Source: Pantoea ananatis LMG 2665 (GTDB lineage: Bacteria; Pseudomonadota; Gammaproteobacteria; Enterobacterales; Enterobacteriaceae). From it: a stretch of DNA of 64,000 nucleotides. Below, one piece after another: positions 39,432-50,287 of this stretch (its first letter is position 1; each line of letters begins with the position of its first letter). The position numbers were made by a program, and so were the translations under genes. The notes below the pieces were generated by a model. That model worked only from the letters and a program-made list of their open reading frames with translations. It ran no database searches and was not told the origin of the DNA. Location of the stretch: positions 124,001-188,000 of the forward strand of contig NZ_JMJJ01000010.1 of NCBI RefSeq assembly GCF_000710035.2. Reading direction: 5' to 3'.

Positions 39432-39467
39432 GACAACCGGACAGGCGTCATGACGCATCCGGTTGTC
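39432..39467 (+). terminator. Terminator after lacY
   Basis: GACAACCGGA (39432-39441) pairs with 39458-39467, enclosing a further GCGTCATGACGC palindrome. A run of seven T occurs at about 39483-39489. It ends the lac unit before the scrY promoter. Confidence 0.6.
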
Positions 39468-39551
39468 TGCTTGCCGACCGCGTTTTTTTCATCATGTCAT
39501 TCCTCTTTTTCGCCTCGTCGCCGCTTCGTTTTGCGAACTGTCTCACATTCA

Positions 39552-39565
39552 TAAAATCGGTTTAG
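39552..39565 (+). promoter_or_regulatory. Upstream ScrR-type operator of scrY
   Basis: TAAAATCGGTTTAG shares 11 of 14 bases with CTAAACCGGTTTAG and lies just upstream of the -35 element. Confidence 0.55.
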
Positions 39566-39574
39566 CAAATTACT

Positions 39575-39603
39575 TTGCCTGAAAATACATCGATGAATAT
39601 CAT
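39575..39603 (+). promoter_or_regulatory. scrY promoter
   Basis: -35 TTGCCT (39575-39580), 17-base spacer, -10 TATCAT (39598-39603), flanked on both sides by ScrR-type operators. Confidence 0.6.
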
Positions 39604-39610
39604 CCGAAAA

Positions 39611-39624
39611 CTAAACCGGTTTAG
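39611..39624 (+). promoter_or_regulatory. Main ScrR-type operator of scrY
   Basis: CTAAACCGGTTTAG is a perfect 14-bp palindrome placed over the expected transcription start, 45 bases before scrY. Confidence 0.8.
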
Positions 39625-41187
<1,563 letters not shown>

Positions 41188-41190
41188 TCA

Positions 41191-41224
41191 GTCGGCCCTG
41201 CGGGGCTGTTTCAGCCGGGCCGAC
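41191..41224 (+). terminator. Intercistronic stem-loop scrY-scrA
   Basis: GTCGGCCC (41191-41198) pairs with GGGCCGAC (41217-41224). With no T-run it probably stabilises scrY mRNA or lowers read-through, giving more porin than PTS enzyme. Confidence 0.55.
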
Positions 41225-41253
41225 ACTATCACACGATAAAACAGAGGTTTTTT

Positions 41254-42624
41254 ATGGATTTCGTACAAATCTCCCGTGCATTACTGCCGTTGCTGGGGGG
41301 CAAAGAGAATATTGCCAGCGCGGCGCACTGCGCGACCCGGCTCAGGCTGGTGCTGGTCGATGACGCCAAAGCGGATACCAGCGCGATCGGAAAAATCGAC
41401 GGGGTAAAAGGCTGTTTCCGTAATGCCGGACAGCTGCAGGTGATTTTTGGCACCGGGGTGGTCAACAAAGTCTACGCCGCCTTTGTCGCCGAAGCCGGGA
41501 TCAGTGAATCGAGTAAATCTGAAGCCGCCGATATCGCGGCCCGCAAGCTCAATCCTTTCCAGCGCATCGCCCGTTTGCTCTCGAATATTTTCGTGCCAAT
41601 TATTCCGGCCATTGTCGCGTCCGGCCTGCTCATGGGCCTGCTGGGCATGGTCAAAACTTATGGCTGGGTGAACCCGGAAAATGCCCTGTATATCATGCTG
41701 GATATGTGCAGTTCGGCGGCGTTTATTATTCTGCCGATCCTGATCGGCTTTACGGCAGCACGTGAGTTTGGCGGTAACCCGTTTTTGGGGGCTACGCTGG
41801 GCGGCATCCTGACCCATCCGGCGCTGACCAATGCCTGGGGCGTGGCGTCCGGGTTCCACACCATGAACTTCTTTGGGATTGAAGTCGCGATGATCGGCTA
41901 CCAGGGCACGGTGTTTCCGGTGTTGCTGGCCGTGTGGTTTATGAGCCTGCTGGAAAAACAGTTACGGCGCATCATCCCTGACGCGCTCGACCTGATTCTG
42001 ACGCCGTTCCTGACCGTAATTATTTCTGGCTTTGTGGCGCTGCTGATTATTGGTCCGGCGGGGCGTGCCTTGGGTGACGGCATCTCCTTCGTGCTCAGCA
42101 CGTTGATTGCTCATGCTGGCTGGCTGGCCGGATTACTGTTTGGCGGGTTGTACTCCGTTATCGTGATTACTGGCGTGCATCACAGTTTCCACGCCATTGA
42201 AGCGGGCTTGCTGGGTAATCCTTCAATCGGCGTCAATTTCCTGTTGCCGATTTGGGCGATGGCCAACGTGGCGCAGGGCGGTGCCTGTCTGGCGGTGTGG
42301 TTTAAAACCAAGGATCCTAAAATCAAAGCCATTACCTTGCCTTCAGCCTTTTCGGCCCTGCTGGGCATTACCGAAGCCGCCATCTTTGGTATCAACCTGC
42401 GCTTTATGAAGCCGTTTATTGCCGGACTGATCGGTGGTGCCATCGGCGGTGCCTGGGTGGTTTCCGTTAAGGTCTATATGACCGCAGTGGGGCTGACTGG
42501 CTTACCCGGCATGGCCATTGTTCAGGCCAGTTCGCTGCTGAATTATATTATTGGTATGGTGATCGCCTTTAGTGTCGCCTTTGTCATCGCTTTCCTGCTC
42601 AAGTACAAAACGGATTCTGAATAA
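41254..42624 (+). CDS. scrA: Sucrose-specific PTS enzyme IIBC
   Basis: 456 residues. IIB domain at the N-terminus with the phosphorylated Cys26 in HCATRLRLVL; IIC domain with about ten TM segments and the GVHHSFHAIEAGLLG segment typical of the glucose/sucrose superfamily. No IIA domain is fused, so phosphate must come from IIA-Glc (Crr) encoded elsewhere. It imports sucrose as sucrose-6-phosphate. The stop overlaps the scrB start by one base (TAATG). Confidence 0.95.
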   Translation: MDFVQISRALLPLLGGKENIASAAHCATRLRLVLVDDAKADTSAIGKIDGVKGCFRNAGQLQVIFGTGVVNKVYAAFVAEAGISESSKSEAADIAARKLNPFQRIARLLSNIFVPIIPAIVASGLLMGLLGMVKTYGWVNPENALYIMLDMCSSAAFIILPILIGFTAAREFGGNPFLGATLGGILTHPALTNAWGVASGFHTMNFFGIEVAMIGYQGTVFPVLLAVWFMSLLEKQLRRIIPDALDLILTPFLTVIISGFVALLIIGPAGRALGDGISFVLSTLIAHAGWLAGLLFGGLYSVIVITGVHHSFHAIEAGLLGNPSIGVNFLLPIWAMANVAQGGACLAVWFKTKDPKIKAITLPSAFSALLGITEAAIFGINLRFMKPFIAGLIGGAIGGAWVVSVKVYMTAVGLTGLPGMAIVQASSLLNYIIGMVIAFSVAFVIAFLLKYKTDSE

Positions 42625-44033
42625 TGGCCCTGAAAAACCTGCTCCCCGCCATGCTTAAGGCGGTAATGAAAGGCCAGCCCAGGGCGCGGGAGGACAGCCA
42701 CTATCCGGGCTGGCACCTGGCGCCAGTTACCGGGCTGCTTAACGATCCCAATGGCTTTATCCACTTCAACGGACAGTACCATCTGTTCTATCAGTGGAAT
42801 GCCCTGGCCTGCGAGCACAAGCACAAATGCTGGGGCCACTGGCGTTCAGCGGATTTACTGCACTGGGAACACGAACCGGTCGCGCTGTTGCCCGATGAAG
42901 AGTATGACCGCAGCGGATGCTATTCCGGCAGTGCGGTGGACAACAATGGCGAGCTAACCCTGTGTTACACGGGGAATGTTAAATTTGAGGACGGCTCACG
43001 TACCGCCTGGCAGTGCCTGGCCGTGCAGAACGGTGAGGGCGGATTCGACAAGCTGGGGCCGGTTATCCCGCTGCCTGAAGGCTACACCGGTCATGTCCGT
43101 GACCCCAAAGTCTGGCGGCATGGCGGGTACTGGTACATGGTGCTGGGCGCGCAGGACGCGCAGTTACAGGGCAAAGTCCTGTTACTGCGCGCCAGCGATC
43201 TGCGCCACTGGGAGAACCTGGGCGAAATAGCGGGAAGTGGCCTGGGCGGATTAGGCGCGGCGGGCTATATGTGGGAATGCCCTGACATGTTTACCCTGGG
43301 AGCCTCGACGTTTCTGATCTGCTGCCCGCAGGGCATTCCCCGGGAAGAGAAGCGCTATCTGAATACCCATCCCTGCGCATGGCTCAGCGGTACGCTCGAC
43401 TATGAGAACGCGCATTACTCGCACGGTGCCTTTAATGAACTGGATGCCGGCTTTGAGTTTTATGCCCCGCAAACCACGTTAACCCAGGACGGGCGCAGGC
43501 TGCTGGTGGGCTGGATGGGCGTGCCGGACGGCGAAGAAATGCGCCAGCCCACCGTGGCGTTTGGCTGGATTCATCAGATGACCTGTATACGTGAGCTGAC
43601 CGAGCGGGACGGGCGGCTTTATCAGCAGCCGGTGGCCGAGCTGCAGGCGCTGCGGCTGGACGAGCAACGCTATCGCGGGCCTGCGGATGGCGCACCGGAG
43701 ATGGCGGCCCGACGTCTTGAGCTGGTGCTGACGTCCGGCGGCGATATCACGCTGGACTTTGCCGATACGCTTCGGCTGAGCTGGCATCAGGAGACGCTTT
43801 GTCTGGCACGCCGCAGTCTGGAAAACGGCGAATGGCTTTATCGTCACTGGTGCGGCAGCGCGCGCAAACTGCATATTCTGTGCGATCACTCCAGCGTCGA
43901 GATTTTTATCAATGACGGCGAAGGCGTGATGAGTAGCCGCTACTTCCCGCAGCATCCTGCCCGTTTACGCCTGAGCGGCAGCGCAGAAGTCACTGCCTGC
44001 TACTGGTCGTTACGATCCTGCATGGTAGAATAA
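42624..44033 (+). CDS. scrB: Sucrose-6-phosphate hydrolase, GH32
   Basis: 469 residues. GH32 signatures: nucleophile Asp in [24 protein letters not shown] with the transition-state Asp, and acid/base Glu in [10 protein letters not shown]-terminal beta-sandwich ends with [19 protein letters not shown]. It cleaves sucrose-6-phosphate to glucose-6-phosphate and fructose; the fructose goes to ScrK. Coupled to scrA. Confidence 0.95.
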   Translation: MALKNLLPAMLKAVMKGQPRAREDSHYPGWHLAPVTGLLNDPNGFIHFNGQYHLFYQWNALACEHKHKCWGHWRSADLLHWEHEPVALLPDEEYDRSGCYSGSAVDNNGELTLCYTGNVKFEDGSRTAWQCLAVQNGEGGFDKLGPVIPLPEGYTGHVRDPKVWRHGGYWYMVLGAQDAQLQGKVLLLRASDLRHWENLGEIAGSGLGGLGAAGYMWECPDMFTLGASTFLICCPQGIPREEKRYLNTHPCAWLSGTLDYENAHYSHGAFNELDAGFEFYAPQTTLTQDGRRLLVGWMGVPDGEEMRQPTVAFGWIHQMTCIRELTERDGRLYQQPVAELQALRLDEQRYRGPADGAPEMAARRLELVLTSGGDITLDFADTLRLSWHQETLCLARRSLENGEWLYRHWCGSARKLHILCDHSSVEIFINDGEGVMSSRYFPQHPARLRLSGSAEVTACYWSLRSCMVE

Positions 44034-44062
44034 GCCCTTGTTTCCTTAAACGAAGCACCGAC

Positions 44063-45079
44063 GTGAAAAAAACAAAGCGCGTGACCATCAGTGATATCGC
44101 TACGCTGGCCGGGGTGTCAAAAGCCACGGCCAGCCTGGTGCTCAACGGGCGCGGTAAAGAGCTGCGCGTGGCAGAAGAGACGCGCGAACGCGTGATGTCT
44201 CTTGCGCAACAGCACCACTATCTGCCCAGTATCCATGCCCGTCTGCTGCGCGAAAACCGCAGCCATACGTTAGGGCTGGTGGTGCCGGAGATCACCAACT
44301 ACGGTTTCGCCGTTTTCTCTCACGCGCTAGAGAACCTTTGCCGTGAAGCCGGGCTACAGCTGCTGATCTCCTGTACCGATGAAAATGCCAGCCAGGAAAC
44401 GCTGGTGGTTAACAACCTGGTCTCGCGTCAGGTTGATGGCCTGATCGTCGCCTCAAGTCAGCAGAGCGACAGCGACTATCTGAAGCTGAGTGAACAGCTG
44501 CCGGTCGTGCTGTTTGACCGCCACGTGAATAACAGCAGTTTGCCGCTGGTGATCACCGATTCGATTACGCCGACCGCCGAGCTGGTAGAGCGCCTGGCGC
44601 GTGCTCATCCCGATGAGGTCTATTTCCTGGGCGGGCAGCCACGACTGTCGCCGACCAAAGATCGTCTGGCCGGCTTTATGCAGGGGCTGGAGCGGGCGGG
44701 GGTAAGTCCCCGGCCGGAATGGATTATTCAGGGCAACTACCATCCCAGCAGCGGCTATGAAATGTTTGCGGCCCTGTGTGCCCGTCTTGGCAGGCCACCT
44801 AAGGCGCTGTTTACCGCCGCCTGCGGTTTGCTGGAAGGGGTGCTGCGCTATATGAGCCAGCACCATCTGCTGGAGAGTGATATTCACATAGCCAGTTTCG
44901 ACGATCACTACCTGTATGATTCGCTGTCACTGCATATCGATACCGTAGAACAGAACGTACCGCGCCTGGCGCAGGAGTGCTTTTCCGTGATTAGCCAAAT
45001 GATCCAGGGGCATGAACCGGCGGACAGACAGATTATCTTGCCCGCCAGGCTGCGCTACCGTTCATCTCTGGCGCGTTAA
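44063..45079 (+). CDS. scrR: LacI-family sucrose operon repressor
   Basis: 338 residues from GTG 44063. Helix-turn-helix [20 protein letters not shown] with hinge [18 protein letters not shown], then the periplasmic-binding-like sensor domain. The inducer in known scr systems is fructose or fructose-1-phosphate. Three CTAAAnCGGTTTAG-like sites before scrK and scrY are its likely targets. It is distinct from LacI and its operators do not resemble the lac operator. Convergent with the DsbG-like gene, 6 bases apart. Confidence 0.93.
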   Translation: MKKTKRVTISDIATLAGVSKATASLVLNGRGKELRVAEETRERVMSLAQQHHYLPSIHARLLRENRSHTLGLVVPEITNYGFAVFSHALENLCREAGLQLLISCTDENASQETLVVNNLVSRQVDGLIVASSQQSDSDYLKLSEQLPVVLFDRHVNNSSLPLVITDSITPTAELVERLARAHPDEVYFLGGQPRLSPTKDRLAGFMQGLERAGVSPRPEWIIQGNYHPSSGYEMFAALCARLGRPPKALFTAACGLLEGVLRYMSQHHLLESDIHIASFDDHYLYDSLSLHIDTVEQNVPRLAQECFSVISQMIQGHEPADRQIILPARLRYRSSLAR

Positions 45080-45085
45080 CGCCGC

Positions 45086-45838
45086 TTACCGACAGGCGGC
45101 CAGATCGGCCATCTGCTGTTTATCAGGCAGGCCAACAATCTGTTGCAGCTTTTGTTCATGATTCAGGTAGTAGATAGCGGGCGTGCCGTTGGCCCCTAAC
45201 GCCTGCATCTGCGCCTGGTTATGCTGAATCTGATCAAACAGCGCGCGCGGCGTGCTGTCCGGGAAGGCCGGCTTATTTTTACCCTGCGAGCGTTCGAAAT
45301 CCTGCCAGGCTTGAGCAGGATCGGCCGCCGCGAGAATGGCAGACGCGTAGCGTCCGCTCTCGGGCTTAAGAATGCCGACAAGCTGGGTTTTGATGCTGAG
45401 CGAGTTATTTTGTACCAGCGGCTGCACCTGCTGCCAGAAGGTCCGGCAGTAGGGGCAGAACGGATCGGCAAAGACCACGACCTGACAGCGGGCTTCAGCG
45501 CTTCCCTCCTTGATGCCCGGCATGGCCTGCAGTTGCTTCCACATGGCGCGTCCGGCGGGCAAATAAATTTCATCATTGATGATTTTTTCGCTGAGGTTAT
45601 TGCCCTGCGCGTCATACATATAGCCCGAAATCGCATGCTGACCATCTGGCGTCAGGTAAATGGTGACGCCGGTTCCCTGATATTGACCCAGCCAGCCCTG
45701 AACCCCGCCGGGTGCCTTAAAGGGTTTGATGATTTCCACGCCCTGCTTTTCAATTTGCTGGACGGGGGCGGGCAGCGTAGCCGCCTGGGTCGTGCTGCTC
45801 AACAGCAGTGCGGAAAGCAGTATCCTGAACGTTTTCAT
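45086..45838 (-). CDS. dsbG: DsbC/DsbG-like thiol:disulfide interchange protein
   Basis: 250 residues. Signal peptide (MKTFRILLSALLLSSTTQAA), N-terminal dimerisation domain (APVQQIEKQGVEIIKPF) and a thioredoxin domain with CPYC in VVVFADPFCPYCRTFW and cis-Pro in ANGTPAIYYLN. CPYC fits DsbG (CPYC) rather than DsbC (CGYC). ATG 45838 gives the natural signal peptide. It lies 13 bases after the YeeE-type genes in the same direction, so it may belong to the sulfur operon, protecting or reducing sulfenylated or persulfidated periplasmic cysteines; this link is inference. Confidence 0.85.
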   Translation of the reverse strand: MKTFRILLSALLLSSTTQAATLPAPVQQIEKQGVEIIKPFKAPGGVQGWLGQYQGTGVTIYLTPDGQHAISGYMYDAQGNNLSEKIINDEIYLPAGRAMWKQLQAMPGIKEGSAEARCQVVVFADPFCPYCRTFWQQVQPLVQNNSLSIKTQLVGILKPESGRYASAILAAADPAQAWQDFERSQGKNKPAFPDSTPRALFDQIQHNQAQMQALGANGTPAIYYLNHEQKLQQIVGLPDKQQMADLAACR

Positions 45839-45851
45839 TAATCCCTGTCTC

Positions 45852-46286
45852 TTAACGTCGTGATGAAAGTGAGGCGGTGCGGCTGTCGAGCCACTCAAAG
45901 AGCAGCATGCCTGCCAGCATGGCGATCAGGAACACTGCGCCCTTAAGCACTCCGCCGCCGAGCAGCACCAGCGCCGGACCGGGGCAGATGCCAGCCAGCC
46001 CCCAGCCAATCCCGAACAGCATAGCCCCTGCGATCAGTTTTTTATCCAGCGCGCGCTGGCCGGGCAGATGAAAGGTTTCGCCAAAGACCGGACGCTCACG
46101 TCGGGAGGCCAGCCAGAAGGCCACCAGCCCGACGGTAATCGCGCCGCCCATCACCAGCGCCAGAGAGGGATCCCAGGCGCGGGTAATGTTCAGAAAACCC
46201 AGAACCTTGGCCGGGTTCGCCATGCCGCTGACGATTAAGCCCGTGCCAAATAACAGCCCACTAAGCAGAGAAAATAAAACGGCCAT
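45852..46286 (-). CDS. YeeE/YedE half-transporter (DUF6691, PmpB-like)
   Basis: 144 residues, about four TM segments, with NPAKVLGFLNI and the conserved cysteine motif GLAGICPGPALVLLG. This is the second half of a YeeE-type thiosulfate/sulfur carrier; the first half is the next gene upstream. Cysteines in these motifs relay sulfur across the membrane in YeeE. Confidence 0.85.
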   Translation of the reverse strand: MAVLFSLLSGLLFGTGLIVSGMANPAKVLGFLNITRAWDPSLALVMGGAITVGLVAFWLASRRERPVFGETFHLPGQRALDKKLIAGAMLFGIGWGLAGICPGPALVLLGGGVLKGAVFLIAMLAGMLLFEWLDSRTASLSSRR

Positions 46287-46301
46287 TGTTCCTCCTGATA
46301 T

Positions 46302-46727
46302 TCACCCGTGGCCCATCACGCCAACGGTCAGCATGGCGGTTAACATAAAGACCAGCGTCGCCACCAGTGAGCGCAGTGACAGCCGCGATAATCCACATAC
46401 GCCGTGACCGCTGGTGCAGCCCGAGCCCAGGCGAACACCCAATCCCACCAGCACGCCGGCGAGTACCAGACGTCCCCATGACGCTTCAGTTTCAATGGCG
46501 GGCAGGGCGCTGAACAGCTGGAACACCAGCGGCGACAGGACCAGGCCCGCAATAAAGGCCAGCCGCCAGGGCTTGTCTGATGAGCGGCGTTTAAGCAGAC
46601 CGCCCAGAATGCCGCTGATACCGGCTATGCGGCCACAAAGCAGCACCAGTATGCCCGCCGCCGCGCCAATCAGCAGCCCACCCACCAGGCTTTGCAGCGG
46701 CGTAAAATGAACCAGGTCAATATGCAT
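46302..46727 (-). CDS. YeeE/YedE half-transporter (PmpA-like)
   Basis: 141 residues, about four TM segments, with the hallmark GSGCTSGHGVCGLSRLSLRS. Paired with the following gene it makes one split YeeE-type sulfur transporter. Found with persulfide dioxygenases in many proteobacteria. Confidence 0.87.
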   Translation of the reverse strand: MHIDLVHFTPLQSLVGGLLIGAAAGILVLLCGRIAGISGILGGLLKRRSSDKPWRLAFIAGLVLSPLVFQLFSALPAIETEASWGRLVLAGVLVGLGVRLGSGCTSGHGVCGLSRLSLRSLVATLVFMLTAMLTVGVMGHG

Positions 46728-46763
46728 TATCCACCCTTCCCAGTGCAGTGCTTACGTCTTGCG

Positions 46764-48047
46764 TTAAAAGCGGTTTAGCGGGATTTTCAGATAGCGCTCG
46801 CCGTCGCTCTCGGGTTCAGGTAATCGCCCGCCGTGAATATTCACCTGCAGGGCCATTAGCATGAGTTCTGGCAGCGGGAGCGTGGCATCACGCTGCTGCC
46901 GCCGGGCAATAAAATCCTGTTGGTGTTGTTCAACCACCCACGGATTGTTTTCCCGCTGCTCACGTACCGTGCTTTCAAACTGCACGTCGCGCCCGTCAGG
47001 GCGATAATCATGACCGGTAAATAAACGTGTGTCGTCAGGTAACTGCAGAATGCGTTGCAGGCTGTCCCATAATACGGCAGCGCTGCCGCCGGGGAAATCA
47101 GCCCGCGCTGTGCCGCTGTCGGGCATAAAAAACGTGTCGTGGATAAAAGCACAGTCGGCGATGTGATAGGTCACCGACGCCAGCGTGTGGCCGGGAGATA
47201 AAATGACTTCACCCCGCAGATTGCCGATGTAAAACACCTCGCCGTCCCTGAATAAGGTGTCCCAGATTTTCTCAGCTGGCGTCAGACCGGGCAGGTTATA
47301 GAGAGTTTGCCACAGCCTTTGCACCTCAGTGACCTTTTCACCGATGCCGGTAGGCGCACCGGTTTTCCCGGCCAGCCAGGCGGCGGCAGAGAAGTGGTCG
47401 GCATGAGGATGGGTATCCAGAACCCACGCAACCTGCCAGTTTTTTTGCTGAATAAAATCCAGTATGCGTTGGGCCTGCTGACAGGATACCGCTCCCGAGC
47501 GGCGATCAAAGTCCAGCACCGGATCGATGATGGCGCAGCGCCGGGTTTGTCCGTCAGCAATCACATATTGCAGGCTTCCGCTCTCGGGTTCATAGAAATG
47601 GTACACCTCTGCCTGAGGCGGATGGCACAGCCTGTTTGCATACCAGGCCAGGGGCTTATCGGCATCGGCACCAAACTGTTGGCAGGTAGCCCGAAATTCG
47701 GCCTCGTCTATCCGGCCTTCGCGTAACTCATGCAGTAAAAACAGGCTAAGCGATCGCGCACCACTCCGACAGTGTGCAAAGATTTTTGCACCGCGTTTAA
47801 CCCGACGATGAAAAGCCTCAACGTCTTCCCAGCTCAGCGTGTCAAAGGTGAAGGGCATATAGACGTAGTCCATGCCCAGTTGCTCAGCCAGCGCCTTTTC
47901 CTGCTGATGAGGCAGAAAGGGGCCTTCTTCCTCATCAGGCCGATTATTAACCACAACGTCAAAGCCCAACTGGTGCAACTGGCTGAAATCCTCTGCAAGT
48001 GGTGCATCGGAAAACGCGACTTGCGCATTAAAATGGCGGATATTCAT
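46764..48047 (-). CDS. blh: Bifunctional sulfurtransferase / persulfide dioxygenase Blh
   Basis: 427 residues, two domains. N-terminal DUF442/phosphatase-like sulfurtransferase (about 1-110) with active-site Cys in FAHCRSGARSLSLF; C-terminal metallo-beta-lactamase persulfide dioxygenase with DTHPHADHFSAAAWLAG and LSPGHTLASVTYH plus FTGHDY. Such fusions oxidise glutathione persulfide to sulfite and move sulfane sulfur. It is in a five-gene minus-strand unit with TauE and the YeeE halves. Confidence 0.9.
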   Translation of the reverse strand: MNIRHFNAQVAFSDAPLAEDFSQLHQLGFDVVVNNRPDEEEGPFLPHQQEKALAEQLGMDYVYMPFTFDTLSWEDVEAFHRRVKRGAKIFAHCRSGARSLSLFLLHELREGRIDEAEFRATCQQFGADADKPLAWYANRLCHPPQAEVYHFYEPESGSLQYVIADGQTRRCAIIDPVLDFDRRSGAVSCQQAQRILDFIQQKNWQVAWVLDTHPHADHFSAAAWLAGKTGAPTGIGEKVTEVQRLWQTLYNLPGLTPAEKIWDTLFRDGEVFYIGNLRGEVILSPGHTLASVTYHIADCAFIHDTFFMPDSGTARADFPGGSAAVLWDSLQRILQLPDDTRLFTGHDYRPDGRDVQFESTVREQRENNPWVVEQHQQDFIARRQQRDATLPLPELMLMALQVNIHGGRLPEPESDGERYLKIPLNRF

Positions 48048-48064
48048 AACCTGTTCCCGTTTAT

Positions 48065-48856
48065 TCAGAGATTTTTAAGCAACATGTAGCAGGCCATCAC
48101 GATCAACATGGCTGAAAAGACGGCATTGATCGCGCGCGCATTGTGTTTCAGCCGGCTGGCCACCGCGACACCGACTAAGCCGCCCAGCAGGCCGCCAGCA
48201 ATGAGGTAGATTGTCATCACCACAGAGACTTTGCCCGCCAGGGCATAGCTTGCGCTGGTCGAGATCCCCATGGCGAACACCACCATCAGCGAGGTTGCTA
48301 TCGCCTCCACCATGGGTAAGCGGAACAACCAGACAAGCGCGGGCACCACTAAAAATCCTCCTCCGATGCCCATAAATCCGGCCAGTATTCCCAGCAGCAG
48401 TACGCTTCCCCAGACGATAGCGGGGGCAAAGTGCCTGTCTGGCGCGGAGGCACCGGGCAAAGGAGACTGTTTTCCTAGCATCATCAGCGCCACGCTGAAC
48501 ATCAAAAGGGAAAACGGCAGTAGCAGGTATTGTCCACTGACGATTTTTCCCAGTTCGGCTCCGAGCAGTGCGCCGCAGACCGCCACAAGAGAAATTCTCG
48601 CACCCGTTGCCCATCTGACATTGCCTTTACGACTATGGGCAAACAGATTGATCAGGGCGCTGACCGCCACCGCAATGGCGCTGGTGCCGATGACCCGATG
48701 CGTGTCGGGTACCTTCACCAGATACAGCAGCAGCGGCACGCACATGACCGATCCGCCGCCGCCGGTCAGCGCCAGAAAAAAGCCTACGGCGATGCCTGTT
48801 ACAATTAACAGGCTCACCGTGAGGGCTGAAAAATGGGTGAATTCCTGAATGATCAT
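48065..48856 (-). CDS. TauE/SafE-family sulfite or sulfonate exporter
   Basis: About 263 residues, eight TM segments, with the paired family motifs: FFLALTGGGGSVMCVPLLLY and LAGFMGIGGGFLVVPALVWL. In sulfide-oxidation operons these proteins are thought to export sulfite. ATG 48856 has AGGA at good distance; ATG 48862 abuts it. First gene of the unit. Confidence 0.87.
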   Translation of the reverse strand: MIIQEFTHFSALTVSLLIVTGIAVGFFLALTGGGGSVMCVPLLLYLVKVPDTHRVIGTSAIAVAVSALINLFAHSRKGNVRWATGARISLVAVCGALLGAELGKIVSGQYLLLPFSLLMFSVALMMLGKQSPLPGASAPDRHFAPAIVWGSVLLLGILAGFMGIGGGFLVVPALVWLFRLPMVEAIATSLMVVFAMGISTSASYALAGKVSVVMTIYLIAGGLLGGLVGVAVASRLKHNARAINAVFSAMLIVMACYMLLKNL

Positions 48857-48928
48857 TTTCATTCCTGGCGTTATTTTTACGCTATTAAAGAGGTCGTAAA
48901 AATGACTGTCAACTCATTATTTCTTTTT

Positions 48929-48943
48929 GCTATATCATATAGC
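48929..48943. promoter_or_regulatory. Palindrome, candidate operator of the sulfur module
   Basis: GCTATATCATATAGC is a perfect 7-1-7 palindrome in the 185-base divergent region between the TauE-Blh unit and the sulfide:quinone reductase gene. ArsR-type persulfide sensors (BigR/SqrR/YgaV) use AT-rich palindromes like this in similar modules. Confidence 0.55.
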
Positions 48944-48948
48944 TAAAT

Positions 48949-48972
48949 GTTATAAGAGGTTTTTTTTATAAC
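48949..48972. promoter_or_regulatory. Second inverted repeat in the sulfur divergent promoter
   Basis: GTTATAA (48949-48955) and TTATAAC (48966-48972) form an inverted repeat around a T-rich 10-base centre, 6 bases after the first palindrome. Confidence 0.4.
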
Positions 48973-49041
48973 TTTAAAGTCTATTGATTTGCTTTATATC
49001 TGTGCTGCTATCCACTACGGTTAAATGAAAGGGAGGCCTGC

Positions 49042-50277
49042 ATGAATGATAAAAATAATCCCCATCACCCGCATCTTGTTGTTATTGGTGGTGGCTCAGC
49101 TGGAATTGGCGTCATCGCAAGTATTAAGAAACGCATTAAAAACATCAAAATAACGCTAATTGAGCCAAAGGAAGAACATGATTATCAACCTGCCTGGACA
49201 CTGGTGGGTGCCGGATTATTTTCCGCTGAAAAAACCCGAAAACGCATGAGTGACGTTATTCCGTCGGGCGTGAACTGGATTCAAGATGCCGTGACGCATG
49301 TTTCACCTGATCTGAAATATATTGAAACAGCGACAGCCCAAAAAATAGGTTACGACTATCTTATTATCGCCAGCGGTCTGATGCTGCGTTGGGATAAAAT
49401 CAGGGGCCTGAGTGAAACCCTGGGCCGCAACGGCGTAACGTCAAACTACCGATACGATTTGGCGCGCTATACATGGGAACTGGTGCAAAACCTGAAGCAG
49501 GGAAAAGCCATTTTTACCCAGCCAGGGATGCCGATAAAGTGCGCGGGTGCGCCGCAGAAGGCGCTCTATCTCTCCGCCGATTACTGGCTGCGACGGGACC
49601 GTCTGGCACAGATCAACATTCAGTTCTGCCTGGCAGGTCAGGTCGTTTTTGGCGTGCCCGAATTTGTTCCGCCGCTGGAGGCCTATCTGGAGAAATACCA
49701 GGCGCAGGTCAATTTTGGACATACGCTTACTGCCGTTGATGGAATCAATAAGCAGGCGACGTTTACTCTCACCGATCCCGACGGCAGCACGCGTGACGTC
49801 ACCCTGCCGTTCGATATGCTCCATGTTGTCCCGCCTCAGGCTGCGCCAGACTTTATTGCCGAAAGCGGTCTGGCGGATGCTGCTGGCTGGTGTGATGTCG
49901 ATAAAGAAACACTGCAGCACAGCCGCTGGCCCGATATTTTTGCTTTGGGCGATTGCTGCTCAACGCCGAACGCCAAGACGGCCGCAGCGGCGCGTAAACA
50001 GATCGTGGTCGTGGCCGAAAACCTGAGGCAGGTCGTTAACGGGGCGATCCCGCAAACGCGTTACGATGGCTACGGTTCGTGTCCGCTCACCGTGGAGAAA
50101 GGCAAAGTCGTGCTGGCTGAGTTTGGTTATGGCAACCGCCTGCTGCCGACCTTTCCGCTCCATTCAGCCCGTCCCAGCCGCGCAGCATGGTGGCTAAAGG
50201 CCTGGTTTTTACCGCGCTTTTATTGGGCTGGTATGCTGCGCGGTATTGAGTGGTTGGCCAAAAGTAAACCCCTGTAG
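49042..50277 (+). CDS. sqr: Sulfide:quinone reductase (type II-like)
   Basis: 411 residues. FAD motif LVVIGGGSAGIGVIASIKKR, then the two redox cysteines of type II SQR: MPIKCAGAPQKALYLS and YDGYGSCPLTVEKGK, and the second FAD contact FALGDCCSTPNAKTAAAARK. A basic, hydrophobic C-terminus (LKAWFLPRFYWAGMLRGIEW) fits membrane association. It oxidises sulfide to sulfane sulfur/persulfide, which Blh can process. Divergent from the TauE-Blh unit. Confidence 0.88.
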   Translation: MNDKNNPHHPHLVVIGGGSAGIGVIASIKKRIKNIKITLIEPKEEHDYQPAWTLVGAGLFSAEKTRKRMSDVIPSGVNWIQDAVTHVSPDLKYIETATAQKIGYDYLIIASGLMLRWDKIRGLSETLGRNGVTSNYRYDLARYTWELVQNLKQGKAIFTQPGMPIKCAGAPQKALYLSADYWLRRDRLAQINIQFCLAGQVVFGVPEFVPPLEAYLEKYQAQVNFGHTLTAVDGINKQATFTLTDPDGSTRDVTLPFDMLHVVPPQAAPDFIAESGLADAAGWCDVDKETLQHSRWPDIFALGDCCSTPNAKTAAAARKQIVVVAENLRQVVNGAIPQTRYDGYGSCPLTVEKGKVVLAEFGYGNRLLPTFPLHSARPSRAAWWLKAWFLPRFYWAGMLRGIEWLAKSKPL

Positions 50278-50287
50278 TGAAGGCCGT

